64,000 bases of DNA from Halobacillus_A sp043497005. Lineage in GTDB: Bacteria > Bacillota > Bacilli > Bacillales > Halobacillaceae. A program made the position numbers and the translations under genes. The stretch spans positions 496,001-560,000 of the forward strand of contig NZ_JBIEKE010000002.1 in assembly GCF_043497005.1 (NCBI RefSeq), in the 5' to 3' direction. The notes beneath the pieces were generated by a model. The model did no database searches and was not told where the DNA came from. It was given only the letters and a program-made list of their open reading frames with translations. Every line of letters starts with the position of its first letter. The stretch's first letter is position 1. Below, piece by piece: positions 1 through 7,818 of this stretch.

Positions 1-51
1 TTTAGTATACGAAGCTCGGGCAGGGGACTTTTTCCCGTTTGGGTAATTCAC
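1..51 (-). CDS. recU: RecU Holliday junction resolvase, N-terminal fragment (runs off the left edge)
   Basis: Only the first 17 codons are present. The reading begins with GTG at 51 and reads VNYPNGKKSPARASYTK, matching the Y-P-N-G-K start of RecU, the Holliday-junction endonuclease of Firmicutes. A ribosome site (TAGGAGGG on the minus strand, 59-66) lies 7 bases upstream. A sigma-A-type promoter with a long leader precedes it. In B. subtilis recU lies next to the yppC-yppE genes, and yppE follows here, which supports the call. The catalytic part is outside the window. Confidence 0.7.
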   Translation of the reverse strand, partial: MNYPNGKKSPARASYTK

Positions 52-170
52 AAACATTCCCTCCTAACATCATGAACGTATCATAACAAAAAAAGAGTTG
101 TTCGTGTTAAAAAAATTCCTCCTCTAACTACAATTAATTAACGAACGAAACCCACAAAAGGTTTCATCTA

Positions 171-199
171 ATTATACGACGTGAAACATGATACGACAA
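171..199 (-). promoter_or_regulatory. Sigma-A promoter for recU
   Basis: On the minus strand, -35 TTGTCG (194-199), a 17-base spacer, and -10 TATAAT (171-176). Transcription would start near 164, giving a leader of about 110 bases before the recU GTG. The leader starts with a small hairpin, GAAACC/GGTTTC (147-165). Confidence 0.6.
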
Positions 200-283
200 A
201 TTATAATCAATAAAGCATAAGTAAAAAAATCCACTGTATATTAATTCGTTGCGCCATCTTATTTTCAGGGTAGGTTGTTTTAA

Positions 284-316
284 AAAAAACGCTGCTCATA
301 CAGCAGCGTTTTTTTA
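284..316 (-). terminator. Intrinsic terminator below the 31-residue gene
   Basis: A-rich run, stem AACGCTGCT / AGCAGCGTT with a CATAC loop, then a T run. It is symmetric and can act in both directions, separating the recU leader from the 31-residue minus-strand gene. The rest of 52-283 is AT-rich recU leader and promoter with no convincing gene. Confidence 0.85.
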
Positions 317-324
317 AGAAAGTA

Positions 325-420
325 TTACGTGGAAGGTCTGTTCTCACCTGCTAATTTAGGGTTATCCGTTTTAGCGGGAGTTGGCTTTTTCTTTTGGGTT
401 TTCTTTTGTTTTTTACTCAT
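325..420 (-). CDS. Small basic 31-residue protein, unknown
   Basis: Short gene reading MSKKQKKTQKKKPTPAKTDN then PKLAGENRPST. It has a textbook ribosome site (AAGGAGGTCC) six to eight bases before ATG 420 and its own strong terminator after the stop, so it is very likely translated. The N-terminal half is almost only Lys, Gln and Thr; the C-terminus is a Pro-rich tail. The composition resembles minor small acid-soluble spore proteins, but I do not recognise a family and make no functional claim. It is divergent from the 88-residue gene at 546. Confidence 0.6.
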   Translation of the reverse strand: MSKKQKKTQKKKPTPAKTDNPKLAGENRPST

Positions 421-545
421 GATGGACCTCCTTCATCTATAAGATGTCTTTCTTTGTTGCATTAATTCTAGTTTTGTCATCCTCAAAGGAGTTATACAAA
501 AGATCCAGAATTATCATAGCAAGAGCTTAAATAGGAGGAGATTAA

Positions 546-812
546 ATGAGTAAAGATCAATCAGTTTCCCGTGCTACTTATGAGCGTCAATTTGTTCAGC
601 TGAAAGAAAAGTTTGAACTGCTTGAAAAGCGTTTATCTTTAAAAGCGGACGAAATTGTTTTTACGATGGCTGTTTCTCACCGTAAAGAAATTGATCAACT
701 CAAAGAAGAAGTCATACATTTAAGAGAACAAATAAAGGACGTAAAAAAAACACAAAAATCGGGATACAAAAGAAATCTTCATTTATCCTCTAGGAAAAAA
801 TCAGTTGGATGA
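546..812 (+). CDS. 88-residue coiled-coil protein, unknown
   Basis: A soluble protein with heptad-like stretches at residues 15-35 (QLKEKFELLEKRL) and 48-70 (KEIDQLKEEVIHLREQIKDV), followed by a basic tail (KKTQKSGYKR...SSRKK). It has no signal peptide or membrane segment. The ribosome site is strong (ATAGGAGGAGATTAA before ATG 546). It lies just upstream of yppE on the same strand and may be co-transcribed with it. I do not recognise a family. The coiled coil plus basic tail suggests a DNA- or membrane-associated oligomer (inference only). Confidence 0.65.
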   Translation: MSKDQSVSRATYERQFVQLKEKFELLEKRLSLKADEIVFTMAVSHRKEIDQLKEEVIHLREQIKDVKKTQKSGYKRNLHLSSRKKSVG

Positions 813-868
813 ACTTTGCTTAGGCAGTATAAAGAATGATATGGTATGAGAAAAAGGCAGGGTGGGTA

Positions 869-1240
869 ATGACGCTACGTGAACTTACAAATAAAATTAA
901 AGAATTAATTGATCAACGTCATGAGACGTTTCTTCGCTCGGAAGGTCCTATTGATAAAAAGGATCATGCATTTTTTAACAAAGTAAAAGAAGAAACCAAA
1001 CCGATGTTTGAATTAACACAGGATTGGTTGAAAGAAGCTGAGCTTTTCGTTAAAAACAGGGGTGTAAGTGTTCACCCCAACCAAGTAAAGTCAACGCATG
1101 AAAATATTGAAATGCTTATTTTGCATAGTTATTATTTAGATGTAGATAAGAAAAGATTTAAAGAACTTCATCAATCTTCTCATTATGTGCTTGATATGGT
1201 TTTAACAGATCTCGAAAAGAAAGAACACCCTCCTAGTTAG
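869..1240 (+). CDS. yppE: YppE family protein (DUF1798)
   Basis: About 123 residues, mostly helical and acidic, with the family pattern of a long N-terminal helix (MTLRELTNKIKELIDQR) and a C-terminal part with HSYYLDVDKKRFKELHQSSHY. YppE of B. subtilis is a conserved small helical-bundle protein of unknown role in the recU-ypsA neighbourhood, and this gene has the same setting. I start at ATG 869, where family similarity begins and a GGGTGG site precedes; an in-frame ATG at 836 has no ribosome site. Confidence 0.7.
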   Translation: MTLRELTNKIKELIDQRHETFLRSEGPIDKKDHAFFNKVKEETKPMFELTQDWLKEAELFVKNRGVSVHPNQVKSTHENIEMLILHSYYLDVDKKRFKELHQSSHYVLDMVLTDLEKKEHPPS

Positions 1241-1289
1241 AAGAGAAAGCTATGGCCGTGAACGGCGGGGCGAACATTTGATCAACCAT

Positions 1290-1331
1290 AAATAATCCGA
1301 ACTGATTGTTACAGAATCGTTCGGATTATTT
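1290..1331. terminator. Convergent terminator, copy 1 of a repeated stem
   Basis: Arms AAATAATCCGAAC (1290-1302) and GTTCGGATTATTT (1319-1331), with a partly paired inner GATT/AATC. It lies between yppE and the RND gene on the opposite strand and serves both. A near copy is at 38021-38064. Confidence 0.8.
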
Positions 1332-1356
1332 AATAATTTTTGGTTCCCGTCTCTGA

Positions 1357-4300
1357 TTAAATTTTATGACCTCTTTTTCTGATCCGGTCAAGGATCAAAT
1401 AAAACGTAGGTACTAAAATGAGTGTTAATGCCGTTGAGAAAATTAATCCTGATACGATTGATATGGCCAGTGGTTTAAACAACACGTCGCCCGTAAAAAT
1501 AATTGGTGTTAAGGCAGCAATTGATGTAAGTGAAGTGAGAACGATAGGTCTAATTCGAGCTCTACCAGCTTCAATCACACTATCAGCTATAGATGTGTAC
1601 TGATTTTTATTTTGTTCAATAAATTCAATAAGGATAACTGAGTTTCTAACTACAATCCCTGAGAGAGAAACAATACCTAATACAGCTAAGAAGCTCAGCG
1701 GTTCATTTGTAACAAACAATCCTATAATAGCTCCTGTAATCGCGATGAAAACCGAGCTTGTTATAAGAAGAGGCATCGTTAAAGAGTTAAATTGAAGCGC
1801 AATTGTTACATAGATAAGAAACAATACAATCACAAACAATTTTGATACCTCTACAAAAAAATCGGATTGAGCGTCAGACTGTCCGGTCTCTTCAATTGTG
1901 TAGCCTTCAGGCAGCTCAGAGCTGATTGCTTCAATCTCCTCCTGGGCAGTTGAAGTAAATACAGATTCTTCACCAGTAAGCGGATAGGCCTCGATTGTAA
2001 TTGTGCGATCACCGTTGAGGTGTGGAATTACTCCAATCTGCTCACTCTCACTTTCATTAATAACCTCATCTAAAGTGAATTCATTGGGTGGTAAATCATT
2101 AACTGGTTCGCTTACAATCGTGAGCTCCCTTAAATTCACTCCATTCTCATTTCCGTCATCAACGAGCAGCTGAACAGGAAGACGTCCATTTCCATCATCA
2201 AAAGTTCTAAGAGGTAATCCGGTATTTGCCATTTGCAGTTGTGAAGTAACGGTTTCCAGAGAGATATTATTTTCTGCTAATAACTCACGGTCTGGACTGT
2301 ATTCCTTTATCGGCTGCAAGGTTCCTATATTTAGAGTTACAATTTCTGAATATTCCAGAGATTCCAATCGGTCTTTTATGTTCTCAGCCTCTTTAGCTAA
2401 TTTGTCAATACTAGGCCCCTGTAAATTAAGTGCCACAGGCGGGGAAGGGGGAGGTCCTGATACAATGGTGTCAAGGAAAATTTCAGCGTTTGTAAACTCA
2501 TCCCTCAACTGTTCTTCCCAATCATTAATAAATGTAGTAGCGTTAGTTACGTTTCGATCTACACGTACGAGCAATTGACCGGTGTTTTCTCCTGATTGAG
2601 TGAGCGTTTCATTAAAAAGGTTTGGTAAGCCGCTTCCAGCGTATATAGCTGTTTCAGTAATCGTCTCTTCATTTTCTGCAAGCATCTTTTCCATTTCTTC
2701 CAGCTGTGCTTCCGATTCCTCTATAGTCGTACCTTGAGGAAATTTAACCGAAATCGTCACTTCCGGACGGTCAGCAGCCGGAAAAAATTCAAAAGGAATT
2801 TTAATGACAAGGAGTGACAAGAGTAGACAAACCAGAATTCCAGCTATGCCAGTTCGAATCGGTTTTTTCGTCACTTTAGGAAGCAATTGGTCAGCGTAAC
2901 TTCTTTCTAATCGGTTGAAAAACTTTCCGAGCAGTCCAACTTTAGAAGATGTTTCTTTCTTCGCCCGCATACGCCTGACATATTGAACAGTAGGAATCAG
3001 AGTAAGTGCTATAAAGGTAGAGGCAAGTACTGTAAAAATTAATACACTAGGTAAAGCTCGAATAAATTCTCCATTCGTCCCAGAAATGAAAGTAAGCGGA
3101 AAAAAGCTGAATACGATCATTAGAGTGGAGGTAATGATTGATTTTCGGACCTCTCTTATTCCGTTTATCGTACCTTCTAAGGGAGAGTCGCCTAACTGAA
3201 ATCTACGTTGAATGTTATCATTTACCACAATGGCGTCATCAACGAGAATACCTATCGCAATAATAATTCCAATCACTGAAATTTGGTTAAGATCGACTCC
3301 AATATAAGGAAGAGGGATCAGACCGACTAAAATGGAAATTGGAATGGCTATAGCCACTAATATTGCGGATGATAATGGTAACCCAAGGATCATGATAAAT
3401 ATAACCGCAAACAAAGAAATGGCAAAAGAAGTAACTAAGTTCGTGTATACTTCATCTATTACTGTGCTCTGGGTATAGAATTGGTCCACAGACACGTGAG
3501 AAGGGAGGTCATTTGAAAGGCTTTCTACTTCACCAGTAATATCTTCTTGTAAAGCTGAAATGTTAACTCCTTTTTCAGCAAGAACGGTCATCGTTAATGC
3601 ACTTTGCTCCTCAACGGTAATGAGATCATTCACACTCTCATTTTCTATTTTGATTTCTCCGATATCACTAAACGTAACGGGCTCTCCGTTCTCGTCAGTT
3701 GAAATAGATAGTTCCTCGTATTGAGAAAGTTCATTAAATTTCTCAAAAGTTAATTGATAGATTGTATTGTTCTCTTCTTCAGTACCAATGGCGGCCGGGG
3801 AAAGTTCCTGCTGAATAGCTTCTAATACCTGATTTGGTGTCACTTGATATTCTTCTAATGCTTCATTGTTTAGAGAGAAGGTAACTCGTTGTTCAGGTAA
3901 TCCTTTAAAATCAATGGAGTCGACACCATTTAAGGAGGAGAGGTTCTCCTGCCATTCATCGACCGTATTCCTTAGCTCATAAAGTTCTTCAGGAGAGTCA
4001 GCAAGCAGGTGATAAGCCGCGACAGCGGAAGAAGCCTGAGCGTGGCTGACTTCAGGTGATTCAGCCTGTTCAGGAAAGGTACTGGAGACATCAGTTGCTA
4101 CTTGTTGAATTTGACTGTTAACGGTATCAGAGTCTGTGCTTCCATCCAAAGTAGCTGAAATGGTACCGAATCCGGTAGTTGAATTTGAGGTGAGCTCATC
4201 TATTCCATCTACATCCAGCAATTCTTCTTCAAGCGGGTTAATAACAGCACGTTCTATTTCTTCTGGCGATGCACCTGGGTAAGCAGTAGATATAGTTGCT

Positions 4301-4422
4301 ACATCTACACTAATCTCCGGAATTTCACGTTTCGGTAATTGAAAATATGTAAAAATTCCTGTGAAAATGAGAATGATTACAAGTACCCATACCATTTTTT
4401 TATAATTAATTAGTTTCCTCAT
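1357..4422 (-). CDS. RND-family efflux pump (AcrB/SwrC type)
   Basis: A 1021-residue proton-driven RND transporter of the cytoplasmic membrane. The N-terminus has a first membrane helix (residues 8-26) followed by the large extracytoplasmic porter domain. The central membrane block (about 330-480) carries GILVDDAIVV, with the paired aspartates of the proton relay, and the C-terminal block (about 850-1020) mirrors it. Firmicute RND pumps such as SwrC are single genes for lipopeptide or amphiphile export, and no membrane-fusion or outer-membrane partner is nearby. ATG 4422 follows AGGTGG by 8 bases; an in-frame GTG at 4434 overlaps that site. The substrate cannot be told from sequence. Confidence 0.85.
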   Translation of the reverse strand: MRKLINYKKMVWVLVIILIFTGIFTYFQLPKREIPEISVDVATISTAYPGASPEEIERAVINPLEEELLDVDGIDELTSNSTTGFGTISATLDGSTDSDTVNSQIQQVATDVSSTFPEQAESPEVSHAQASSAVAAYHLLADSPEELYELRNTVDEWQENLSSLNGVDSIDFKGLPEQRVTFSLNNEALEEYQVTPNQVLEAIQQELSPAAIGTEEENNTIYQLTFEKFNELSQYEELSISTDENGEPVTFSDIGEIKIENESVNDLITVEEQSALTMTVLAEKGVNISALQEDITGEVESLSNDLPSHVSVDQFYTQSTVIDEVYTNLVTSFAISLFAVIFIMILGLPLSSAILVAIAIPISILVGLIPLPYIGVDLNQISVIGIIIAIGILVDDAIVVNDNIQRRFQLGDSPLEGTINGIREVRKSIITSTLMIVFSFFPLTFISGTNGEFIRALPSVLIFTVLASTFIALTLIPTVQYVRRMRAKKETSSKVGLLGKFFNRLERSYADQLLPKVTKKPIRTGIAGILVCLLLSLLVIKIPFEFFPAADRPEVTISVKFPQGTTIEESEAQLEEMEKMLAENEETITETAIYAGSGLPNLFNETLTQSGENTGQLLVRVDRNVTNATTFINDWEEQLRDEFTNAEIFLDTIVSGPPPSPPVALNLQGPSIDKLAKEAENIKDRLESLEYSEIVTLNIGTLQPIKEYSPDRELLAENNISLETVTSQLQMANTGLPLRTFDDGNGRLPVQLLVDDGNENGVNLRELTIVSEPVNDLPPNEFTLDEVINESESEQIGVIPHLNGDRTITIEAYPLTGEESVFTSTAQEEIEAISSELPEGYTIEETGQSDAQSDFFVEVSKLFVIVLFLIYVTIALQFNSLTMPLLITSSVFIAITGAIIGLFVTNEPLSFLAVLGIVSLSGIVVRNSVILIEFIEQNKNQYTSIADSVIEAGRARIRPIVLTSLTSIAALTPIIFTGDVLFKPLAISIVSGLIFSTALTLILVPTFYLILDRIRKRGHKI

Positions 4423-4461
4423 TTTTTTACCCACCTTTACGTTTGAAAAGTATAAGTTCAG

Positions 4462-4490
4462 TATAAACTTTTTCTTGACACTTGTGTCAA
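4462..4490 (-). promoter_or_regulatory. Promoter and palindromic operator of the RND pump gene
   Basis: Minus-strand -35 TTGACA (4485-4490), 17-base spacer, -10 TTTATA (4462-4467). The -35 lies inside a perfect inverted repeat, TTGACAC-TT-GTGTCAA (4475-4490), shaped like a TetR-type operator. A repressor bound there would block the promoter. No regulator gene is adjacent. Confidence 0.55.
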
Positions 4491-4592
4491 AAATAAAGGT
4501 TTCAATGTGCTGATTCTACAAAAGGAGTGAAAACGCTTTACAATAATGGAATAATCTTTTATAATTACTTTCCCACTAAAGGGGGAGAAAAA

Positions 4593-5000
4593 ATGGATAA
4601 GCAAAATTTAATTGAAGAAGCAAAGAAAATTAGAGAGAAAGCTTACACACCTTATTCTAAATTTCAAGTAGGGGCGGCGCTTCTTACAAAAGACGGTACC
4701 TTGTATACAGGGTGTAATATAGAAAATGCCGCCTATCCAGTTACTTGCTGCGCCGAAAGAGTAGCTATTTTTAAAGCAATTTCCGATGGTCATCACGCTT
4801 TTAGTGAAATTGCTGTTGTAGCAGATACTGAAAGGCCTGTGCCGCCATGTGGATCATGCAGGCAAGTAATGAGCGAGTTTTTCAGCCCTGATTTAAATAT
4901 TTATTTAACGAACTTAACTGGGGATTTAAAAACCGTGAAGATGTCTGAACTTTTACCTTTTTCATTTTCACCAGATGACCTAACGAAAGAAGAAAACTAG
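4593..5000 (+). CDS. cdd: Cytidine deaminase
   Basis: 135 residues, normal for the homotetrameric pyrimidine-salvage enzyme that converts cytidine and deoxycytidine to uridine forms. Zinc ligands and the catalytic glutamate are visible: TCCAER (C53, E55) and PCGSCRQ (C86, C89). ATG 4593 is preceded by GGGGGAG. The frame stays open upstream to GTG 4527, but that segment has no family similarity. It is cytosolic, has its own terminator, and lies outside the era-like setting it has in B. subtilis. Confidence 0.93.
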   Translation: MDKQNLIEEAKKIREKAYTPYSKFQVGAALLTKDGTLYTGCNIENAAYPVTCCAERVAIFKAISDGHHAFSEIAVVADTERPVPPCGSCRQVMSEFFSPDLNIYLTNLTGDLKTVKMSELLPFSFSPDDLTKEEN

Positions 5001-5001
5001 C

Positions 5002-5030
5002 AAATGGCTGCCGACAGTAGGCAGCCATTT
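5002..5030 (+). terminator. Intrinsic terminator of cdd
   Basis: Perfect 11-bp stem, AAATGGCTGCC / GGCAGCCATTT, with a 7-base loop, directly after the cdd stop codon. The downstream T run is weak. Confidence 0.75.
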
Positions 5031-5081
5031 CTTGTATAATCTATAATTGGTTAAAAGCAGAAAGTGTGAAGGGAGACACTT

Positions 5082-5645
5082 ATGAAAACAATCGTTGTTA
5101 CTGGCTACAAGCCAATGGAATTAGGAATTTTTAAAAATGACGACCCTAAAGTAGAAATTATTAAAACTGCGATAAAGAAACGTTTGATTGCGCTTATTGA
5201 TGAAGGTCTTCACTGGGTTTTGATTTCCGGTCAAATGGGTGTAGAATTGTGGACAGGAGAAATTATATTAGAGCTTAAAGAGGAATATGACATCAAATTA
5301 GCGGTACTTCCACCTTTTTCTAACCAACAATCCAGGTGGCCAGATGCGATGCAGCATACTTATGAATTCATCATCGAGCAATGTGATTTCTATAAGGAAA
5401 TTTACGAAAAGGAGTACGATGGTCCTTATCAATTCAGGGCTAGAGATCAATTTTTTGTAGAGCATTCTGAGGGTTGTATAATGCTTTATGATGAAGAGAC
5501 GCCAGGATCGCCTCAGTATTTTCTAAAATTAATCAAAAAGTATAAAGAGCATCACACGTACGAATTACTATTTATAACACCTCTTGACCTCGATGAGACT
5601 GTGGAAGAAATAAGATTGACAAACCCTGACTATTGGACTCAGTAA
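5082..5645 (+). CDS. ypsA: YpsA family protein (SLOG-like, DUF1273)
   Basis: 187 residues. The start KTIVVTGYKPMELGIF and the central SGQMGVELW are typical of YpsA, a Rossmann-like SLOG/LOG-related protein linked in B. subtilis to cell-division phenotypes. It sits directly upstream of gpsB, as in other Bacillaceae. ATG 5082 follows GAAGGGAGA. The biochemical activity is not known to me; nucleotide or NAD-derivative binding is inferred from the fold. Confidence 0.88.
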   Translation: MKTIVVTGYKPMELGIFKNDDPKVEIIKTAIKKRLIALIDEGLHWVLISGQMGVELWTGEIILELKEEYDIKLAVLPPFSNQQSRWPDAMQHTYEFIIEQCDFYKEIYEKEYDGPYQFRARDQFFVEHSEGCIMLYDEETPGSPQYFLKLIKKYKEHHTYELLFITPLDLDETVEEIRLTNPDYWTQ

Positions 5646-5698
5646 ATGAAATTTATAATGAAGATACTAGCCGAACTAAGGTTAATGAATAAATTAAA

Positions 5699-5727
5699 TT
5701 GACATTACGCGAAGGATTTGAAAAAAT
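5699..5727 (+). promoter_or_regulatory. Possible promoter of gpsB
   Basis: TTGACA (5699-5704), 17-base spacer, AAAAAT (5722-5727). The -35 is perfect and the -10 matches at 4 of 6 positions. It lies in the ypsA-gpsB gap. Confidence 0.45.
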
Positions 5728-5758
5728 GTAGGTAATGTGCTGAACAGAGGTGATAAAA

Positions 5759-6079
5759 ATGAGTGAAGAAAAGTATAACTTAGATGGCAAAACGATTTTA
5801 GAAAAAGATTTCAAAACTTCTATGCGTGGATATAACCAAGAAGAAGTCGATGAATTTTTAGATTTGATTATTCAAGACTATGAGAAGTTTCAAAAAGAAA
5901 TTGATCAATTGCAGAATGAAAACAATCGATTGAAGAAGTATCCAGCTCGTGATGACGCTCCAACTCAGCGTACGAAACCAGTAAACAACACACAAAATCA
6001 TCAAGTAAATTACGATATTTTAAAAAGAGTATCGAATCTTGAAAAAGCAGTGTTTGGAAAGAAGTATGCCGAAGAGTAA
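5759..6079 (+). CDS. gpsB: Cell division regulator GpsB
   Basis: 106 residues. The DivIVA-type N-terminal domain (residues about 8-65, with KDFKTSMRGYNQEEVDEFLD) continues into a coiled coil, then a polar linker and a short C-terminal helix (about 78-106) that forms the oligomerising module. GpsB coordinates PBP1 and septal/lateral wall synthesis at the membrane. ATG 5759 follows AGAGGTG; the frame extends three codons upstream to a GTG that is part of that site. The rnpB gene follows, as in B. subtilis. Confidence 0.93.
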   Translation: MSEEKYNLDGKTILEKDFKTSMRGYNQEEVDEFLDLIIQDYEKFQKEIDQLQNENNRLKKYPARDDAPTQRTKPVNNTQNHQVNYDILKRVSNLEKAVFGKKYAEE

Positions 6080-6164
6080 ATTGTAATAAAATAACAGATG
6101 ACTTATGCCCAGAATTATGCTATTCTATTGGAACTTACTTTTAATAGCTAACAAATAATGAATA

Positions 6165-6555
6165 TTGAATACTCGGGTAATCGCTGCGTATTTACGTATG
6201 CAGAGGAAAGTCCATGCTCGCACAAGCTGAGATGCTTGTAGTGTTCGTGCTTGACGAAACCATAAGTCAAGGTAACTCTTAGTTAACGGCAGGGAAAATA
6301 CCTACGTTCTTTATGAATAAGGTATGACTACCTTGAAAGTGCCACAGTGACGAAGCTGGAATAGAAATATTGCAGGTGGAACGAGGTAAACCCCACGAGC
6401 GAGCAACCCAAATTAAGGTAGGGGCACTTTTGGATGGGAATTCAACCTGAAAAAAGGCCGCTTAATGCGGCAGATAGATGGTTACCACCGGAGTACGAGG
6501 TTGACCACCGTTTGCAGTACAAAGGAACAGAACATGGCTTACAGAGTATTCAAAG
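6165..6555 (+). ncRNA. rnpB: RNase P RNA (bacterial type B)
   Basis: Hallmark conserved blocks are present: GGGTAATCGCTGC near the 5' end, GAGGAAAGTCCATGCTCGC at about 6202, AACGGCAGGGAAAATACC at about 6283, and ACAGAACATGGCTTACAG near the 3' end. The outer helix P1 can be seen as TTGAATACT (6165-6173) pairing with AGTATTCAA (6545-6553). The RNA is the catalytic subunit that processes tRNA 5' ends. The gpsB-rnpB-rlmL order is conserved in Bacillus. End positions are set from P1 and are accurate to a few bases. Confidence 0.95.
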
Positions 6556-6574
6556 GTCATTGATCATCACAGAA

Positions 6575-6611
6575 AACCCTTCTGAAAAGCCAGACGCTTT
6601 TTAGAAGGGTT
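6575..6611 (+). terminator. Terminator of rnpB
   Basis: Long hairpin with outer arms AACCCTTCT / AGAAGGGTT and inner GAAAAGC / GCTTTTT, followed by ATTTTTA. It ends just before the rlmL ribosome site. Confidence 0.85.
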
Positions 6612-6667
6612 ATTTTTATGAATATAATCAATGGAATTGAATGATAGTTAGATTTAGGAGGCTAAGG

Positions 6668-7801
6668 ATGGCATCGAATGTAACATTAATAGCGACAGCT
6701 GCAATGGGAATAGAGGCTTTTGTGGCAAGAGAAGTAAAAGACTTAGGATATGAAGATGTGAAAGTGGAAAATGGGCGTGTACTATTTGAAGCTCCTGTGT
6801 CCGCCATACCACGCGCCAATCTATGGCTTCGAACAGCCGATCGTGTTCGCTTGCTGGTCGGAAGGTTTAATGCTTATAGCTTTGATGAATTATTTGAAAG
6901 CACAAAAGCTTTACCCTGGGAACAATTTATTACAGAAGATGGAGAATTCCCTGTAATAGGTAAATCGGTTAAATCCAAACTTTATAGTGTGCCTGACTGC
7001 CAATCTATAGTAAAAAAAGCAATCGTTGAACGCTTGAAGCAAAAGTATGGTGTGGCTTCCATTCTAAAAGAAACGGGAGCTTTCTATCGAGTTGAGGTAG
7101 CGATTCATAAAGATGAGGTTTTACTGACCATTGATACTTCAGGCAGCGGTCTTCATAAGCGAGGCTATAGAGTAGGGCAAGGGGAAGCACCACTTAAAGA
7201 AACTTTAGCTGCCGCTCTTGTTCAAACTACAAATTGGAAACCTGATCAACCTTTTGTCGATCCTTTTTGCGGTTCGGGAACCATTCCTATCGAAGCAGCG
7301 TTAATTGGGCAAAATATTGCCCCCGGTTTTAATCGGGAGTTTGCTTCTGAAAACTGGAACTTCATTCAGGATTCTTATTGGGACGAAGCTTTTCAAGAAG
7401 CGGAAGATTGTGCGAATTATGAGCAACCGCTTGATATCACTGGATCAGACATCAGTCATGAAATGGTTGAGATTGCAAAAACAAATGCAATGGAAGCCGG
7501 GCTTGGTGATTTAGTGAAGTGGAAACAAATGCAGGTAAAAGATTTTAATCCTAGAAAAAACAATGGATACCTTTTAGGGAACCCCCCATATGGAGAGAGA
7601 ATGGGTGACCGTGAAGAAGTGGAAAATATGTATCGTGATTTAGGAGTTAGAATGAGAGATTATCCCTCTTGGAGCGTATATATTCTTACATCGAATGAGA
7701 AATTCGAAAAGTTATACGGGAGAGAGGCCACGAAGAAAAGGAAATTATTTAACGGCTTTATAAAAACGGATTACTATCAATTTTTCGGTAAGAAACAATA
7801 A
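6668..7801 (+). CDS. ypsC: 23S rRNA (guanine-N2) methyltransferase, YpsC/RlmL type
   Basis: 377 residues. The N-terminal THUMP RNA-binding domain spans about 45-155. The C-terminal SAM-dependent methyltransferase domain has motif I as DPFCGSG (198-204) and the catalytic NPPYGER (about 300). It matches the Bacillus YpsC family through nearly its full length; the family corresponds to the RlmL N2-guanine methylase half of the E. coli RlmKL fusion. ATG 6668 follows TAGGAGG by 7 bases; an in-frame ATG at 6641 precedes this site and is unlikely. It may be co-expressed with the downstream peptidase. Confidence 0.92.
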   Translation: MASNVTLIATAAMGIEAFVAREVKDLGYEDVKVENGRVLFEAPVSAIPRANLWLRTADRVRLLVGRFNAYSFDELFESTKALPWEQFITEDGEFPVIGKSVKSKLYSVPDCQSIVKKAIVERLKQKYGVASILKETGAFYRVEVAIHKDEVLLTIDTSGSGLHKRGYRVGQGEAPLKETLAAALVQTTNWKPDQPFVDPFCGSGTIPIEAALIGQNIAPGFNREFASENWNFIQDSYWDEAFQEAEDCANYEQPLDITGSDISHEMVEIAKTNAMEAGLGDLVKWKQMQVKDFNPRKNNGYLLGNPPYGERMGDREEVENMYRDLGVRMRDYPSWSVYILTSNEKFEKLYGREATKKRKLFNGFIKTDYYQFFGKKQ

Positions 7802-7818
7802 ATGAGGGGGAGTTTCAT

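Noticed and set aside
112..125. AGAGGAGGAA on the minus strand in the recU leader as a start of a leader peptide
   Set aside because: No start codon at a usable distance; only a purine-rich run.
4525..4545. cre-like TGAAAACGCTTTACA before cdd
   Set aside because: One base too long in the centre to fit the cre consensus.
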